Shown here: in pieces, positions 34,253-43,044 of the stretch | How positions within the stretch are numbered: the first letter of the stretch is position 1 | How the letters are laid out: each line of letters opens with the position of its first letter | Notes under the pieces: generated by a model | Seen by the model: only the letters and a program-made list of their open reading frames with translations | Databases searched by the model: none | What the model was told of the DNA's origin: nothing | Origin: Duganella callida | Lineage (GTDB): Bacteria; Pseudomonadota; Gammaproteobacteria; Burkholderiales; Burkholderiaceae_D | Direction of reading: 5' to 3' | Assembly (NCBI RefSeq): GCF_004614165.1 | Contig: NZ_SPVG01000117.1 | Coordinates: forward strand, 1-57,638 | Length of the DNA stretch: 57,638 nt | Made by a program: the position numbers and the translations under genes

Positions 34253-35995
34253 ATGTCTGAGAATGACAAGAAGGTGAAGCTGCGTTCGGCCGAGTGGTTC
34301 GGTACCCAGGACAAGAACGGCTTCATGTACCGCAGCTGGATGAAGAATCAGGGCATTCCCGATCACGAATTCCAGGGCAAGCCCATCATCGGCATCTGCA
34401 ATACCTGGTCTGAACTGACCCCATGCAACGCTCACTTCCGCAAGCTGGCGGAGCACGTCAAGCGCGGCATTCTGGAAGCCGGCGGCTTCCCGGTCGAATT
34501 CCCGGTCTTCTCCAACGGTGAATCCAACCTGCGTCCGACCGCCATGCTGACCCGTAACCTGGCCTCGATGGACGTGGAAGAATCGATCCGCGGCAACCCG
34601 ATGGACGGCGTGGTGCTGCTGGTCGGCTGCGACAAGACCACCCCGGCGCTGTTGATGGGCGCCGCCTCGGTCGATATCCCGACCATCGTCGTTACCGGCG
34701 GCCCGATGCTGAACGGTAAATTGAACGGCAAGAACATCGGCTCCGGCACCGCTGTCTGGCAGCTGCACGAGCAGGTCAAGGCCGGCGAAATCTCCATGCA
34801 CGACTTCATCGCCGCGGAAGCGGGCCATTCGCGCTCGGCCGGCACCTGCAACACCATGGGCACCGCATCGACCATGGCCTGCATGGCCGAGTCGCTGGGC
34901 ACCTCGCTGCCGCACAATGCCGCGATTCCGGCGGTGGACGCGCGCCGCTACGTGCTGGCCCACATGTCGGGCATCCGCATCGTCGAGATGGTCAAGGAAG
35001 ACCTGAAGCTGTCGAAGATCCTGACCAAAGAGAATTTTGAAAACGCCATCCGCGTCAACGCCGCCATCGGCGGTTCGACCAATGCCGTGATCCACCTGAA
35101 GGCCATCGCCGGCCGCATCGGCGTCGATCTGGAGCTGGAAGACTGGACCCGCGTCGGCCGCGGCACGCCGACCATCGTCGACCTGCTGCCGTCGGGCCGC
35201 TTCCTGATGGAAGAGTTCTATTACGCCGGCGGCCTGCCGGGCGTGATCCGCCGCATGGGCGACGGCAGCATCCTGCCGCACCCGAACGCGCTGACCGTCA
35301 ACGGCAAGACCCTGTGGGAAAACTGCCAGGATGCGCCGATCTACGACGAGGAAGTGATCCGCACGCTGGACAACCCGATCCGCAAGGACGGCGGCATCTG
35401 TATCCTGCGCGGCAATCTGGCGCCGCGCGGCGCGGTGCTGAAGCCGTCGGCCGCGACGCCGGAACTGATGCAGCATCGCGGCAAGGCGGTGGTGTTCGAG
35501 GACTTCGAGCATTACAAATCGCGCATCATGGATCCGGACCTGGACGTGGACAAGGATTCGGTGCTGGTGATGAAGAACTGCGGCCCGAAAGGATATCCGG
35601 GCATGGCGGAAGTGGGCAACATGGGCCTGCCGCCCAAGCTGCTGGCAGCAGGCATCAAGGACATGGTGCGCATTTCGGACGCGCGCATGAGCGGCACCGC
35701 CTACGGCACCGTGGTGCTGCACGTGGCGCCGGAAGCGATGGCCGGCGGTCCGCTGGGCATCGTGCAGGATGGCGACTGGATCACGCTGGATTGCGCCGGC
35801 GGTCTGCTGAATCTGGAGATTTCCGACGAGGAGATGGCGGCGCGACAGGCCGCCCGCGTGCCGGGCAGCGCGCCGGGACCGAAGACCGGTTACCAGCAAC
35901 TGTACATCGAACACGTGCTGCAGGCGGACCAAGGTTGCGACTTCGACTTCCTGGTCGGTAAGCGCGGTTCGGCCGTGCCACGTCATTCCCACTAA
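34253..35995 (+). CDS. L-arabinonate dehydratase (IlvD/Edd family)
   Basis: A 580-residue [2Fe-2S] dehydratase. Cluster ligands C58 (SELTPCNAHF), C126 (LLVGCDKTTPA) and C199 (RSAGTCNTMGTAS) sit one position from those of the characterised Rhizobium L-arabinonate dehydratase (59, 127, 200). The lysine in CDKTTP is expected to be the carbamylated metal ligand. It converts L-arabinonate to 2-keto-3-deoxy-L-arabonate; D-xylonate or D-fuconate are possible secondary substrates. The start at 34253 has GAGGAG seven bases upstream; the in-frame ATG at 34199 would run through the leader hairpin. Confidence 0.92.
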   Translation: MSENDKKVKLRSAEWFGTQDKNGFMYRSWMKNQGIPDHEFQGKPIIGICNTWSELTPCNAHFRKLAEHVKRGILEAGGFPVEFPVFSNGESNLRPTAMLTRNLASMDVEESIRGNPMDGVVLLVGCDKTTPALLMGAASVDIPTIVVTGGPMLNGKLNGKNIGSGTAVWQLHEQVKAGEISMHDFIAAEAGHSRSAGTCNTMGTASTMACMAESLGTSLPHNAAIPAVDARRYVLAHMSGIRIVEMVKEDLKLSKILTKENFENAIRVNAAIGGSTNAVIHLKAIAGRIGVDLELEDWTRVGRGTPTIVDLLPSGRFLMEEFYYAGGLPGVIRRMGDGSILPHPNALTVNGKTLWENCQDAPIYDEEVIRTLDNPIRKDGGICILRGNLAPRGAVLKPSAATPELMQHRGKAVVFEDFEHYKSRIMDPDLDVDKDSVLVMKNCGPKGYPGMAEVGNMGLPPKLLAAGIKDMVRISDARMSGTAYGTVVLHVAPEAMAGGPLGIVQDGDWITLDCAGGLLNLEISDEEMAARQAARVPGSAPGPKTGYQQLYIEHVLQADQGCDFDFLVGKRGSAVPRHSH

Positions 35996-36011
35996 TTCCG
36001 GAGACATCCTC

Positions 36012-37004
36012 ATGCTGCTCGTACAATTCAAGAACGAACAAGGCGCGCGCCAGGTCGGCGTGCTGGAACAGGACACCATCCACATCATCGAGGGCTACGG
36101 CAGCACCTATGCGCTGGCCCAGGATGCGATCCGCAAATCGGTGGGCCTGGCGGCGCTGGCCAAGAAATCGGTCGGCGCCGCCACCGTCTCGTTCGACGCG
36201 GTGGCCGCCGCCGGCCGCCTGCTGTCGCCGATCGACCATCCGGATGACGCCCACACCTATGTCACCGGCACCGGCCTGACCCACCTGGGTTCGGCCGACA
36301 CCCGCGACGCCATGCACAAGAAAATCGGCGGCGACGTCGAATCGCTGAGCGACTCGATGAAGATGTTCCGCATGGGCGTGGAAGGCGGCAAACCGGCCGC
36401 CGGCCAGGCCGGCGTGCAGCCGGAGTGGTTCTACAAGGGCGACGGCTCCATCGTCGCCGCCAGCGGTCAGGCGCTGAGCATGCCGGACTTCGCGCTCGAC
36501 GGCGGCGAAGAGCCGGAGGTGGCCGGCCTGTACGTGATCGGCGATGACGGCCAGCCTTACCGCGTCGGCTACGCCATCGGCAACGAGTTCTCCGACCACG
36601 TGACCGAGCGCCAGAACTACCTGTACCTGGCCCACTCCAAGCTGCGCGCCTGCGGTCTGGGACCGGCGCTGCTGATCGGCGAGGCGCCGGTCAGCATCGA
36701 AGGCACCTCGCGCATCTACGACCAGGAAGGCAAGGTGCGCTGGGAGAAGCCGTTCTTCAGCGGCGAACAGAATATGTCGCACACCATCGCCAACCTGGAG
36801 CACCACCACTTCAAGTACCCGCTGTTCAAGCGTCCGGGCGACGTGCACATCCACTTCTTCGGCACCGCCACCCTGAGCGTGGCCGACAACATCGTGGTGC
36901 AGCCGGGCGAGACTTTCGAGATCGACGCGCCGCAATTCGGTCCGGCGCTGCGCAACAGGCTGTCCGTGTTCAAGACTGAAGTCGCCAAGGTGAAAACATT
37001 ATGA
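36012..37004 (+). CDS. FAH-family AraD1/GguC-like protein, probable 2-keto-3-deoxypentonate-processing enzyme
   Basis: A 330-residue fumarylacetoacetate-hydrolase-fold protein. The metal-binding core lies in the C-terminal half: LYVIGDDGQPYRVGYAIGNE, then FSDHVTERQNYLYLAHSKLR and the downstream GDVHIHFFGTATLSVADN. The N-terminal region carries HTYVTGTGLTHLGSAD. Similar proteins (GguC, AraD1) lie beside pentose oxidation genes. Two roles fit: dehydration of 2-keto-3-deoxy-L-arabonate to 2-oxoglutarate semialdehyde (favoured by the neighbouring semialdehyde dehydrogenase), or cleavage of a diketo-pentonate. Its stop overlaps the dehydrogenase start (ATGA). Confidence 0.87.
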   Translation: MLLVQFKNEQGARQVGVLEQDTIHIIEGYGSTYALAQDAIRKSVGLAALAKKSVGAATVSFDAVAAAGRLLSPIDHPDDAHTYVTGTGLTHLGSADTRDAMHKKIGGDVESLSDSMKMFRMGVEGGKPAAGQAGVQPEWFYKGDGSIVAASGQALSMPDFALDGGEEPEVAGLYVIGDDGQPYRVGYAIGNEFSDHVTERQNYLYLAHSKLRACGLGPALLIGEAPVSIEGTSRIYDQEGKVRWEKPFFSGEQNMSHTIANLEHHHFKYPLFKRPGDVHIHFFGTATLSVADNIVVQPGETFEIDAPQFGPALRNRLSVFKTEVAKVKTL

Positions 37005-38572
37005 TGATTACGGGTGATGCACTGATCGGCGGCCAGGCCGTCAAGGGTACGGGCGCCGGCGTGCGTGCCTACAATCCGGCGCTGCAGGCCGTGATCGAGC
37101 CGGAATTCCGCACGGTGGACGCGGCACAGATCGACCAGGCCTGCCGTCTGGCCGAAGAAGCCTTCGATACCTTCCGTGAGCTGAGCGACGAGCGGCGCGC
37201 CGTCTTCCTGGAAACCATCGGCGACCAGATCATGGCGCTCGGCGATGTGCTGGTGGAGCGCGTGATGGCGGAAACGGCCCTGCCGCGTCCACGCATCGAG
37301 GGTGAGCGCGCGCGCACCGTCGGCCAGCTGAAAATGTTTGCCAACCTGCTGCGCGAAGGCTCGTGGCACGACGTGCGCTTCGACAAGGCGCTGCCGGAAC
37401 GGACGCCGCCGCGCCCCGACCTGCGCATGCGCATGATCGGCCTTGGCCCTGTGGCTGTTTTCGCGGCCAGTAACTTCCCGTTGGCTTTTTCTGTCGCCGG
37501 TGGCGACACCGCGTCGGCGCTTGCCGCGGGCTGCCCGGTGGTGTTGAAGGCGCACTTCGCCCATCCGGGCACCTCGGAGCTGGTGGGCCGCGCCGTGGCC
37601 AAGGCGGTGGAGATCTGCGGACTGCCGGCCGGCGTGTTCTCGCTGCTGACCGGTATTGGCAATGATCTCGGTATCGCGCTGGTGCGCCATCCGGCCATCA
37701 AGGCGGTCGGTTTCACCGGCTCGCGCGGCGGCGGCATGGCGCTGGTGGCCGCGGCCGCGGCGCGCCCGGTGCCGATTCCCGTGTATGCGGAAATGAGCTC
37801 GATCAATCCCGTGTTCCTGATGCCGCAGGCGTTGAAGAACCGCGCCGAGGATATCGCCGCCGGTTTCGCCGCCTCGCTGACCATGGGCGTGGGCCAGTTG
37901 TGCACCAATCCTGGTCTGATCGTGGCGCTCGACAGCCCGGATCTGCAGCGTTTTACCGCCGCCGCCTCGCAGGCGCTGGTGGGCGGCGCGGCGCACGCCA
38001 TGCTGTCGCCGGGGATCGCCGGCAATTTTGCGCGCGGCGTGAATCAGCTGGCCGAACATGCGGAGGTGAAGACGCTGGCGCTGGCGCCGCAGGCGGAAGG
38101 CAAGGGCGCACCGGCGCTGTTCGTGGCCAGCGCGGCGTCCTTCCTGTCGCAGCACGCATTGCAGGAAGAGGTTTTCGGCCCGGCGTCGCTGGTGGTGGTG
38201 TGCAAGGACGTTGCGGAACTGCGCCAGGTCACGGAGACGCTGGAAGGCCAGCTGACCGCCACGCTGCAGATGGACGAGGGCGATCTGGAAGCGGCGCAGG
38301 CGCTGCTGCCGGTGTTGGAGCGCAAGGTGGGCCGCATTCTGGCCAACGGTTATCCGACCGGTGTGGAAGTGTGCAGCGCCATGGTGCATGGCGGGCCGTT
38401 CCCGGCCACCTCGGATGGCCGCAGCACGTCGGTGGGCACGGGCGCGATCACGCGCTTCCTGCGTCCGGTGTGCTATCAGAACCTGTCGCAGGCCCTGCTG
38501 CCTGAAGTTCTGCGCGATGGCGGCTCGGCCAGGTGGCTGCGCCGCGACGGCGAACTGACACGCAACGCCTGA
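37001..38572 (+). CDS. NADP-type aldehyde dehydrogenase, probable 2-oxoglutarate semialdehyde dehydrogenase
   Basis: A 523-residue aldehyde dehydrogenase of the 2,5-dioxopentanoate type. It shows the Rossmann region GPVAVFAASNFPLAFSVAGG, the KAHFAHPGTSELVGRAV segment in place of the usual KPSE, GFTGSRGGGMALV, the general-base Glu in VYAEMSSINPVF and the nucleophilic Cys in GVGQLCTNPGL. It would oxidise 2-oxoglutarate semialdehyde to 2-oxoglutarate, the last step of the Weimberg-type pathway. Two adjacent ATGs (37001, 37004) are possible; the first overlaps the FAH stop. Confidence 0.92.
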   Translation: MMITGDALIGGQAVKGTGAGVRAYNPALQAVIEPEFRTVDAAQIDQACRLAEEAFDTFRELSDERRAVFLETIGDQIMALGDVLVERVMAETALPRPRIEGERARTVGQLKMFANLLREGSWHDVRFDKALPERTPPRPDLRMRMIGLGPVAVFAASNFPLAFSVAGGDTASALAAGCPVVLKAHFAHPGTSELVGRAVAKAVEICGLPAGVFSLLTGIGNDLGIALVRHPAIKAVGFTGSRGGGMALVAAAAARPVPIPVYAEMSSINPVFLMPQALKNRAEDIAAGFAASLTMGVGQLCTNPGLIVALDSPDLQRFTAAASQALVGGAAHAMLSPGIAGNFARGVNQLAEHAEVKTLALAPQAEGKGAPALFVASAASFLSQHALQEEVFGPASLVVVCKDVAELRQVTETLEGQLTATLQMDEGDLEAAQALLPVLERKVGRILANGYPTGVEVCSAMVHGGPFPATSDGRSTSVGTGAITRFLRPVCYQNLSQALLPEVLRDGGSARWLRRDGELTRNA

Positions 38573-38574
38573 TG

Positions 38575-38602
38575 TGTCATTCCCGCGCAAGCGGGAATGA
38601 CA
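38575..38602. repeat. REP-like palindrome
   Basis: TGTCATTCCCGC and GCGGGAATGACA form a perfect 12-bp stem with the loop GCAA, starting two bases after the aldehyde dehydrogenase stop. This GTCATTCCCGCG-type unit is a widespread intergenic repeat in proteobacterial genomes. No second copy was found in the window. It may act as a processing or stabilising hairpin within the operon. Confidence 0.6.
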
Positions 38603-38633
38603 TGCGGGGCTCACAATAATAAACGGAGACTAC

Positions 38634-39401
38634 ATGACACAACTGGCCAAGTTCGGCAGCTTGCGGGGCAAGCGCGTTTTCATCACGGGTGGCGGCACCG
38701 GCATCGGCGAAGCGATGGTGATCTCCTTCGCTGAGCAGGGCGCGCAAGTCGCCTTCGTCGATATCGCCCGCGACGCCAGCGTGGCCCTGGTCCGGCGTGT
38801 GAAGGAAGCCGGCTGGCCGGAGCCGCTGTTCCGACCATGCGACATTACCGACATCCCGGCCCTGAAGTCCACCATGGCCGAACTGTCCGGCCTGATCGGC
38901 GACTTCGACATTTTGGTCAACAACGCCGCCAACGACCAGCGCCACGACACCGCCGAAGTCACGCCCGAATACTGGGACAAGTGCATCGCCGTCAACCAGC
39001 GCCCGATGTTCTTCACCTGTCAGGCGGTCCTGGAGGGCATGAAAAAGAAGGGCGCCGGCGCCATCATCAATGTCGGCTCCATCTCCTGGCACGTCAAGAA
39101 CGCCGGCTATCCGGCCTATGCCACCACCAAGGCCGCGACGCATGGCCTGACCCGTGGCCTGGCGCGCGAGTTCGGCGCCCATGGCATCCGCGTCAACACC
39201 GTGACGCCGGGTTGGGTGATGACCCAGCGCCAGATCGACCTGTGGCTGGATGACGCGGGTGAAGAGGACATCAAGCGCAATCAGTGCTTGCAAAACAAGC
39301 TGATGCCACAGCATGTGGCGTCCATGGTGCTGTTCCTGGCCGCCGACGACGGCGCCATGTGCACCGCGCAGGAATTTATCGTCGACGCGGGCTGGGTATA
39401 A
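38634..39401 (+). CDS. SDR-family L-arabinose/D-xylose 1-dehydrogenase
   Basis: A 255-residue short-chain dehydrogenase. The cofactor motif is FITGGGTGIGEAM, with D43 after the second strand favouring NAD. LVNNAANDQRHDTAEVTPEY, the catalytic segment NVGSISWHVKNAGYPAYATT with Y162 and K166, and the ending MCTAQEFIVDAGWV follow. The NDxRH and GSISWH segments match the Caulobacter D-xylose 1-dehydrogenase type. It should oxidise L-arabinose (or D-xylose) to the lactone, the first step of the route whose later enzymes precede it. No lactonase gene is nearby, so the lactone may open spontaneously or by an enzyme encoded elsewhere. Confidence 0.87.
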   Translation: MTQLAKFGSLRGKRVFITGGGTGIGEAMVISFAEQGAQVAFVDIARDASVALVRRVKEAGWPEPLFRPCDITDIPALKSTMAELSGLIGDFDILVNNAANDQRHDTAEVTPEYWDKCIAVNQRPMFFTCQAVLEGMKKKGAGAIINVGSISWHVKNAGYPAYATTKAATHGLTRGLAREFGAHGIRVNTVTPGWVMTQRQIDLWLDDAGEEDIKRNQCLQNKLMPQHVASMVLFLAADDGAMCTAQEFIVDAGWV

Positions 39402-39486
39402 GCCGTCCGCAGTAGCACCGTTCGCCCCCGGAGACACCGCACTACGATGCGGCGGGGTAGATCAACCATCTTAAATGGTGTAGAAC

Positions 39487-41475
39487 ATGGTGAAGACAAT
39501 CATCGTCCCGGCGGCGGCCAGCGCCGCCGCGTTCGTGGCGGGCCTGCTTGGCGCGGTCGCGCCAGCGACCGCCGTCGGATCGGGCGCCGCCGCATCCTCC
39601 GCTGGATCGGCTCCTGCCTCGCAGACGCTGCGCAGCCCCGATCGGCACATCTCGGTCACGCTGCGCGCCGCTGGCGGCAAGCTGACTTATGCGATCGCCC
39701 GTGATGGCAAGCCGGTGCTGCAGGCCTCCGATCTGGGCATGCGGCTGGAAGGCGCGGACCTCAGCAGCGGTTTGTCCGTGCTGACATCCAGTGCGCCGCG
39801 CGCCATCGAGGACCACTACCGGATGGCGGTCGGCAAACGCCGCGACATCACTTACCGCGCCAACGAGCAAAGCTGGACCGTGCAGAACCCGCGCCGGCAA
39901 AAGATGGATATCGTGTTCCGCGTATCGGACGACGGTGTCGCCTTCCGCTACATCATCGCCGACCCCTCGCTGCCGCACAAGAAGCTGATACAGGAAACCA
40001 CCAGCTTCGCCATGCCGTCCGGCGCGCTGGCGTGGTTGCAGCCGATGTCAGTCGCGCAGACCGGCTGGTCCAACACCAACCCATCCTATGAAGAACACTA
40101 CCGGATGGCCATCCCGGTCGGCACCAAGTCGCCGACCGAAGCCGGATGGGTATTCCCGGCCCTGTTCAAGACCGGCGCCGACTGGCTGGCCATCTCGGAA
40201 GCGGACATGAACGGCAGCTACCAGGCGTCGCGCCTGGCGCCGGACTCCAGCGGCGGCAGATACCGCATCGGCAATCCGATGCCGGCCGAGGTCTACACCA
40301 ACGGCAAACTGCTGGCCGAGACCGACGGCACCCTGACCACGCCGTGGCGCCTGATCGCGTTGGGCTCGCTGGCCACCGTCACCAACTCGACGCTGGGCAC
40401 CGACCTGGCCGCGCCGGCCATCGCCTTCGATCAGGACAAGATCAAGCCCGGTCACGCATCCTGGAGCTGGGCCATCCTGAAAGACGATTCCATCGTCTAC
40501 GATGTGCAGAAGCGGTTCATCGACTACGCGGCCGACATGCACTGGGATTACACCCTGATCGACGTCAACTGGGACCGCAACATCGGCTACGACAAGATCA
40601 GGGAGCTGGCCGACTACGCGGCGAAGAAAAACGTCGGCCTTATCCTCTGGTACAACTCATCCGGCGACTGGAACAAGACCGAGTACACGCCGAAGAGCAA
40701 ACTGCTGACGCATGAGCAGCGCGCACAGGAATTCAAACGCCTGAGCGACATCGGCGTCAAGGGCCTGAAGATCGACTTTTTCGGCGGCGACGGCCAGTCG
40801 TTCATCGCCTACTACAACGACATTCTGCGCGATGCCGCCGATGCCGGCCTGCTGATCAACTTCCACGGCGCCACGCTGCCGCGCGGCTGGGCACGCACCT
40901 GGCCCAACCTGATGACGATGGAAGCGATACGCGGCTTCGAGTTCACCACCTTCGAGCAGAAGGACCAGGACGCGATGCCGACCCACGCCGCCATGCTGCC
41001 GTTCACGCGCAACCTGTTCGACCCGATGGACTTCACGCCGATGGTGTTCGGCGACATCCCCAATATCAAGCGCGCCAGCACCAATGGTTTCGAACTGGCG
41101 ACCTCGGTGCTGTACCTGTCCGGCATCCAGCACTTCGCCGAAACGCCGCAAGGCATGGCCACCGCGCCGGACTACGTCAAACACTTCCTGCAAGAGCTGC
41201 CGCGCAGCTGGGATGACAGCCGCTACGTCGATGGCTATCCGGGACGGTACGCCGTCATCGCCCGCCGCGCCGGCGACACCTGGTACATCGCCGGCATCAA
41301 CGCCACCGAAAGCGACAAGACGCTGATGCTGGACCTGTCCTTCGCCGGCAACAAGCAGGGCGTGATCATCACCGATGGCGACAGCGCGCGCAGCTTCATC
41401 CAGCGCGGCGTCGCCGCAGGCAAAAAAACCGCAGTAACCGTCAAGCCGCACGGCGGCTTTGTAATCCAACTATAA
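39487..41475 (+). CDS. GH97 glycoside hydrolase, retaining type
   Basis: A 662-residue exported enzyme with a signal peptide (about residues 1-29). The N-terminal beta-supersandwich (about 50-300) and (beta/alpha)8 barrel (about 300-560) include DMHWDYTLIDVNWDRNIGYD, VGLILWYNSSGDWN, GLKIDFFGGDGQ with D430, LINFHGATLPRGWARTWPNL and MEAIRGFEF. An Asp in the KIDFF strand is the nucleophile position of retaining GH97 enzymes (alpha-galactosidase or beta-L-arabinopyranosidase) rather than the inverting SusB type. In an arabinan locus, beta-L-arabinopyranosidase is the more likely activity. Confidence 0.9.
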   Translation: MVKTIIVPAAASAAAFVAGLLGAVAPATAVGSGAAASSAGSAPASQTLRSPDRHISVTLRAAGGKLTYAIARDGKPVLQASDLGMRLEGADLSSGLSVLTSSAPRAIEDHYRMAVGKRRDITYRANEQSWTVQNPRRQKMDIVFRVSDDGVAFRYIIADPSLPHKKLIQETTSFAMPSGALAWLQPMSVAQTGWSNTNPSYEEHYRMAIPVGTKSPTEAGWVFPALFKTGADWLAISEADMNGSYQASRLAPDSSGGRYRIGNPMPAEVYTNGKLLAETDGTLTTPWRLIALGSLATVTNSTLGTDLAAPAIAFDQDKIKPGHASWSWAILKDDSIVYDVQKRFIDYAADMHWDYTLIDVNWDRNIGYDKIRELADYAAKKNVGLILWYNSSGDWNKTEYTPKSKLLTHEQRAQEFKRLSDIGVKGLKIDFFGGDGQSFIAYYNDILRDAADAGLLINFHGATLPRGWARTWPNLMTMEAIRGFEFTTFEQKDQDAMPTHAAMLPFTRNLFDPMDFTPMVFGDIPNIKRASTNGFELATSVLYLSGIQHFAETPQGMATAPDYVKHFLQELPRSWDDSRYVDGYPGRYAVIARRAGDTWYIAGINATESDKTLMLDLSFAGNKQGVIITDGDSARSFIQRGVAAGKKTAVTVKPHGGFVIQL

Positions 41476-41491
41476 AAAGGAGACTGAAGAT

Positions 41492-43042
41492 ATGAACCCA
41501 ATCAAACGCGGCGTACTCGCACTGTGCCTGCTGGCTTCCGGCGGCGCCTTTGCCGCTGACGCGATCAGCCTGACCATCGATACCGCCAAACCCGGCGCGG
41601 TGATCAACAAGGATATCTACGGCCAGTTCGCCGAACACCTGGGCACCGGCATCTACGAAGGCATGTGGGTCGGGCCGAAGTCGAAGATTCCGAATACGCG
41701 CGGCTGGCGCAACGACGTGGTCGGCGCGCTGAAGGATATCCACGTGCCGTTGGTGCGCTGGCCAGGCGGCTGCTTCGCCGATGAATACCACTGGAAGGAC
41801 GGCGTCGGCCCGCGCGAGAAGCGTCCCGTCAAGGTCAACACCAACTGGGGCGGCGTCGATGAGCCGAACGCCGTCGGCACGCATGAATTTTTCGACCTGG
41901 TCGAGCAGCTGGGCGCCGACGCCTACGTCAACGGCAATCTGGGCACCGGCAGCGCGCAGGAGATGTCGGAGTGGATCGAGTACATGACATCCGACAGCAA
42001 ATCGACGCTGGCCAACCTGCGCCGCAAGAATGGCCGCGACAAGCCGTTCAAGGTGGCTTACTTCGCGGTCGGTAACGAGGCCTGGGGCTGTGGCGGCAAT
42101 ATGAGTCCGCAGTACTACTCGGACCTGTATCGCCAGGTCGAAACCTTCCTGCGCGCGCCCAAACAGTATCGCCCCAAGATCATCGCCAGCGGCGGCAACG
42201 ACAACGATGTCGCCTGGTCCGAGGTGCTGAGCAAGGAACTGAAGAAGCAGACTTACGGTATCAGCTTCCACTATTACACCATCCCGACCGGCAAATGGGA
42301 GGGCAAGGGCGCCTCGACCGGTTTTGCTGAAAACGAGTGGATTTCGACCATGGCCCGTACGCTGCGCATGGAGGACCACATCAGGCGTAACAGCGCAGCC
42401 ATGGACAAGAACGACCCGGAGAAAAAACTGGGCCTGCTGGTTGACGAGTGGGGCACCTGGTACGACGTCGAGAAGGGTACCAATCCGGGCTTCCTGTTCC
42501 AGCAGAATACCCTGCGCGACGCGGTGGTGGCGGCACTTAACTTCAATATCTTCCACGCTCATGCGGACCGCGTGCGCATGACGAACATCGCGCAAATGGT
42601 CAACGTGCTGCAGTCCATGATCATTACCGACAAGGACAAGATGGTGCTGACGCCGACCTATTATGCTTACCAGATGTATGTGCCATTCCAGAACGCCACC
42701 TCGCTGCCGGTGACGCTGCAGAACAACCCGGACTACACCGCGGGAGAATTCAAGATCCCGGAGATCAGCGCGTCGGCCGCACGCGGCGCCGATGGCAAGC
42801 TGTATTTGGCGCTGGTCAACACCAACCCGAACAAGGAAGCCGATGTGGCGCTGAATATCCCGGGCCAGACCGTCAGGTCGCTGAAGGGGAATGTGCTGAC
42901 CGCGGCGGCGATGGATACGCATAACACGTTCCAGGCGCCGAATGCGATCAAACCGGCGCCATTCACCGCAGCCGCCGGTGCGGATGGCAAGTTGAGCGTC
43001 AAGGTGCCGGCCAAGGCCGTGATCGTGGTCGCAGTGGAGTAA
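41492..43042 (+). CDS. GH51 alpha-L-arabinofuranosidase
   Basis: A 516-residue enzyme with a signal peptide (MNPIKRGVLALCLLASGGAFAA). Features are the barrel start NKDIYGQFAEHLGTGIYEGM, RWPGGCFADEYHWKDGVGP, the acid/base E196 in AVGNEAWGCGG and the nucleophile E319 in LLVDEWGTWYDV. A C-terminal beta-sandwich (about 410-516) completes the GH51 fold. It is a retaining exo-acting enzyme that removes L-arabinofuranose side groups and ends from arabinan or arabinoxylan. Many GH51 enzymes are cytoplasmic; here the clear leader places it in the periplasm or outside. Confidence 0.95.
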   Translation: MNPIKRGVLALCLLASGGAFAADAISLTIDTAKPGAVINKDIYGQFAEHLGTGIYEGMWVGPKSKIPNTRGWRNDVVGALKDIHVPLVRWPGGCFADEYHWKDGVGPREKRPVKVNTNWGGVDEPNAVGTHEFFDLVEQLGADAYVNGNLGTGSAQEMSEWIEYMTSDSKSTLANLRRKNGRDKPFKVAYFAVGNEAWGCGGNMSPQYYSDLYRQVETFLRAPKQYRPKIIASGGNDNDVAWSEVLSKELKKQTYGISFHYYTIPTGKWEGKGASTGFAENEWISTMARTLRMEDHIRRNSAAMDKNDPEKKLGLLVDEWGTWYDVEKGTNPGFLFQQNTLRDAVVAALNFNIFHAHADRVRMTNIAQMVNVLQSMIITDKDKMVLTPTYYAYQMYVPFQNATSLPVTLQNNPDYTAGEFKIPEISASAARGADGKLYLALVNTNPNKEADVALNIPGQTVRSLKGNVLTAAAMDTHNTFQAPNAIKPAPFTAAAGADGKLSVKVPAKAVIVVAVE

Positions 43043-43044
43043 GC

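Noticed and set aside
38575-38602. Palindrome as an insertion-sequence end or attachment site
   Set aside because: There is no transposase or integrase nearby, and the sequence fits a common REP-type intergenic unit.
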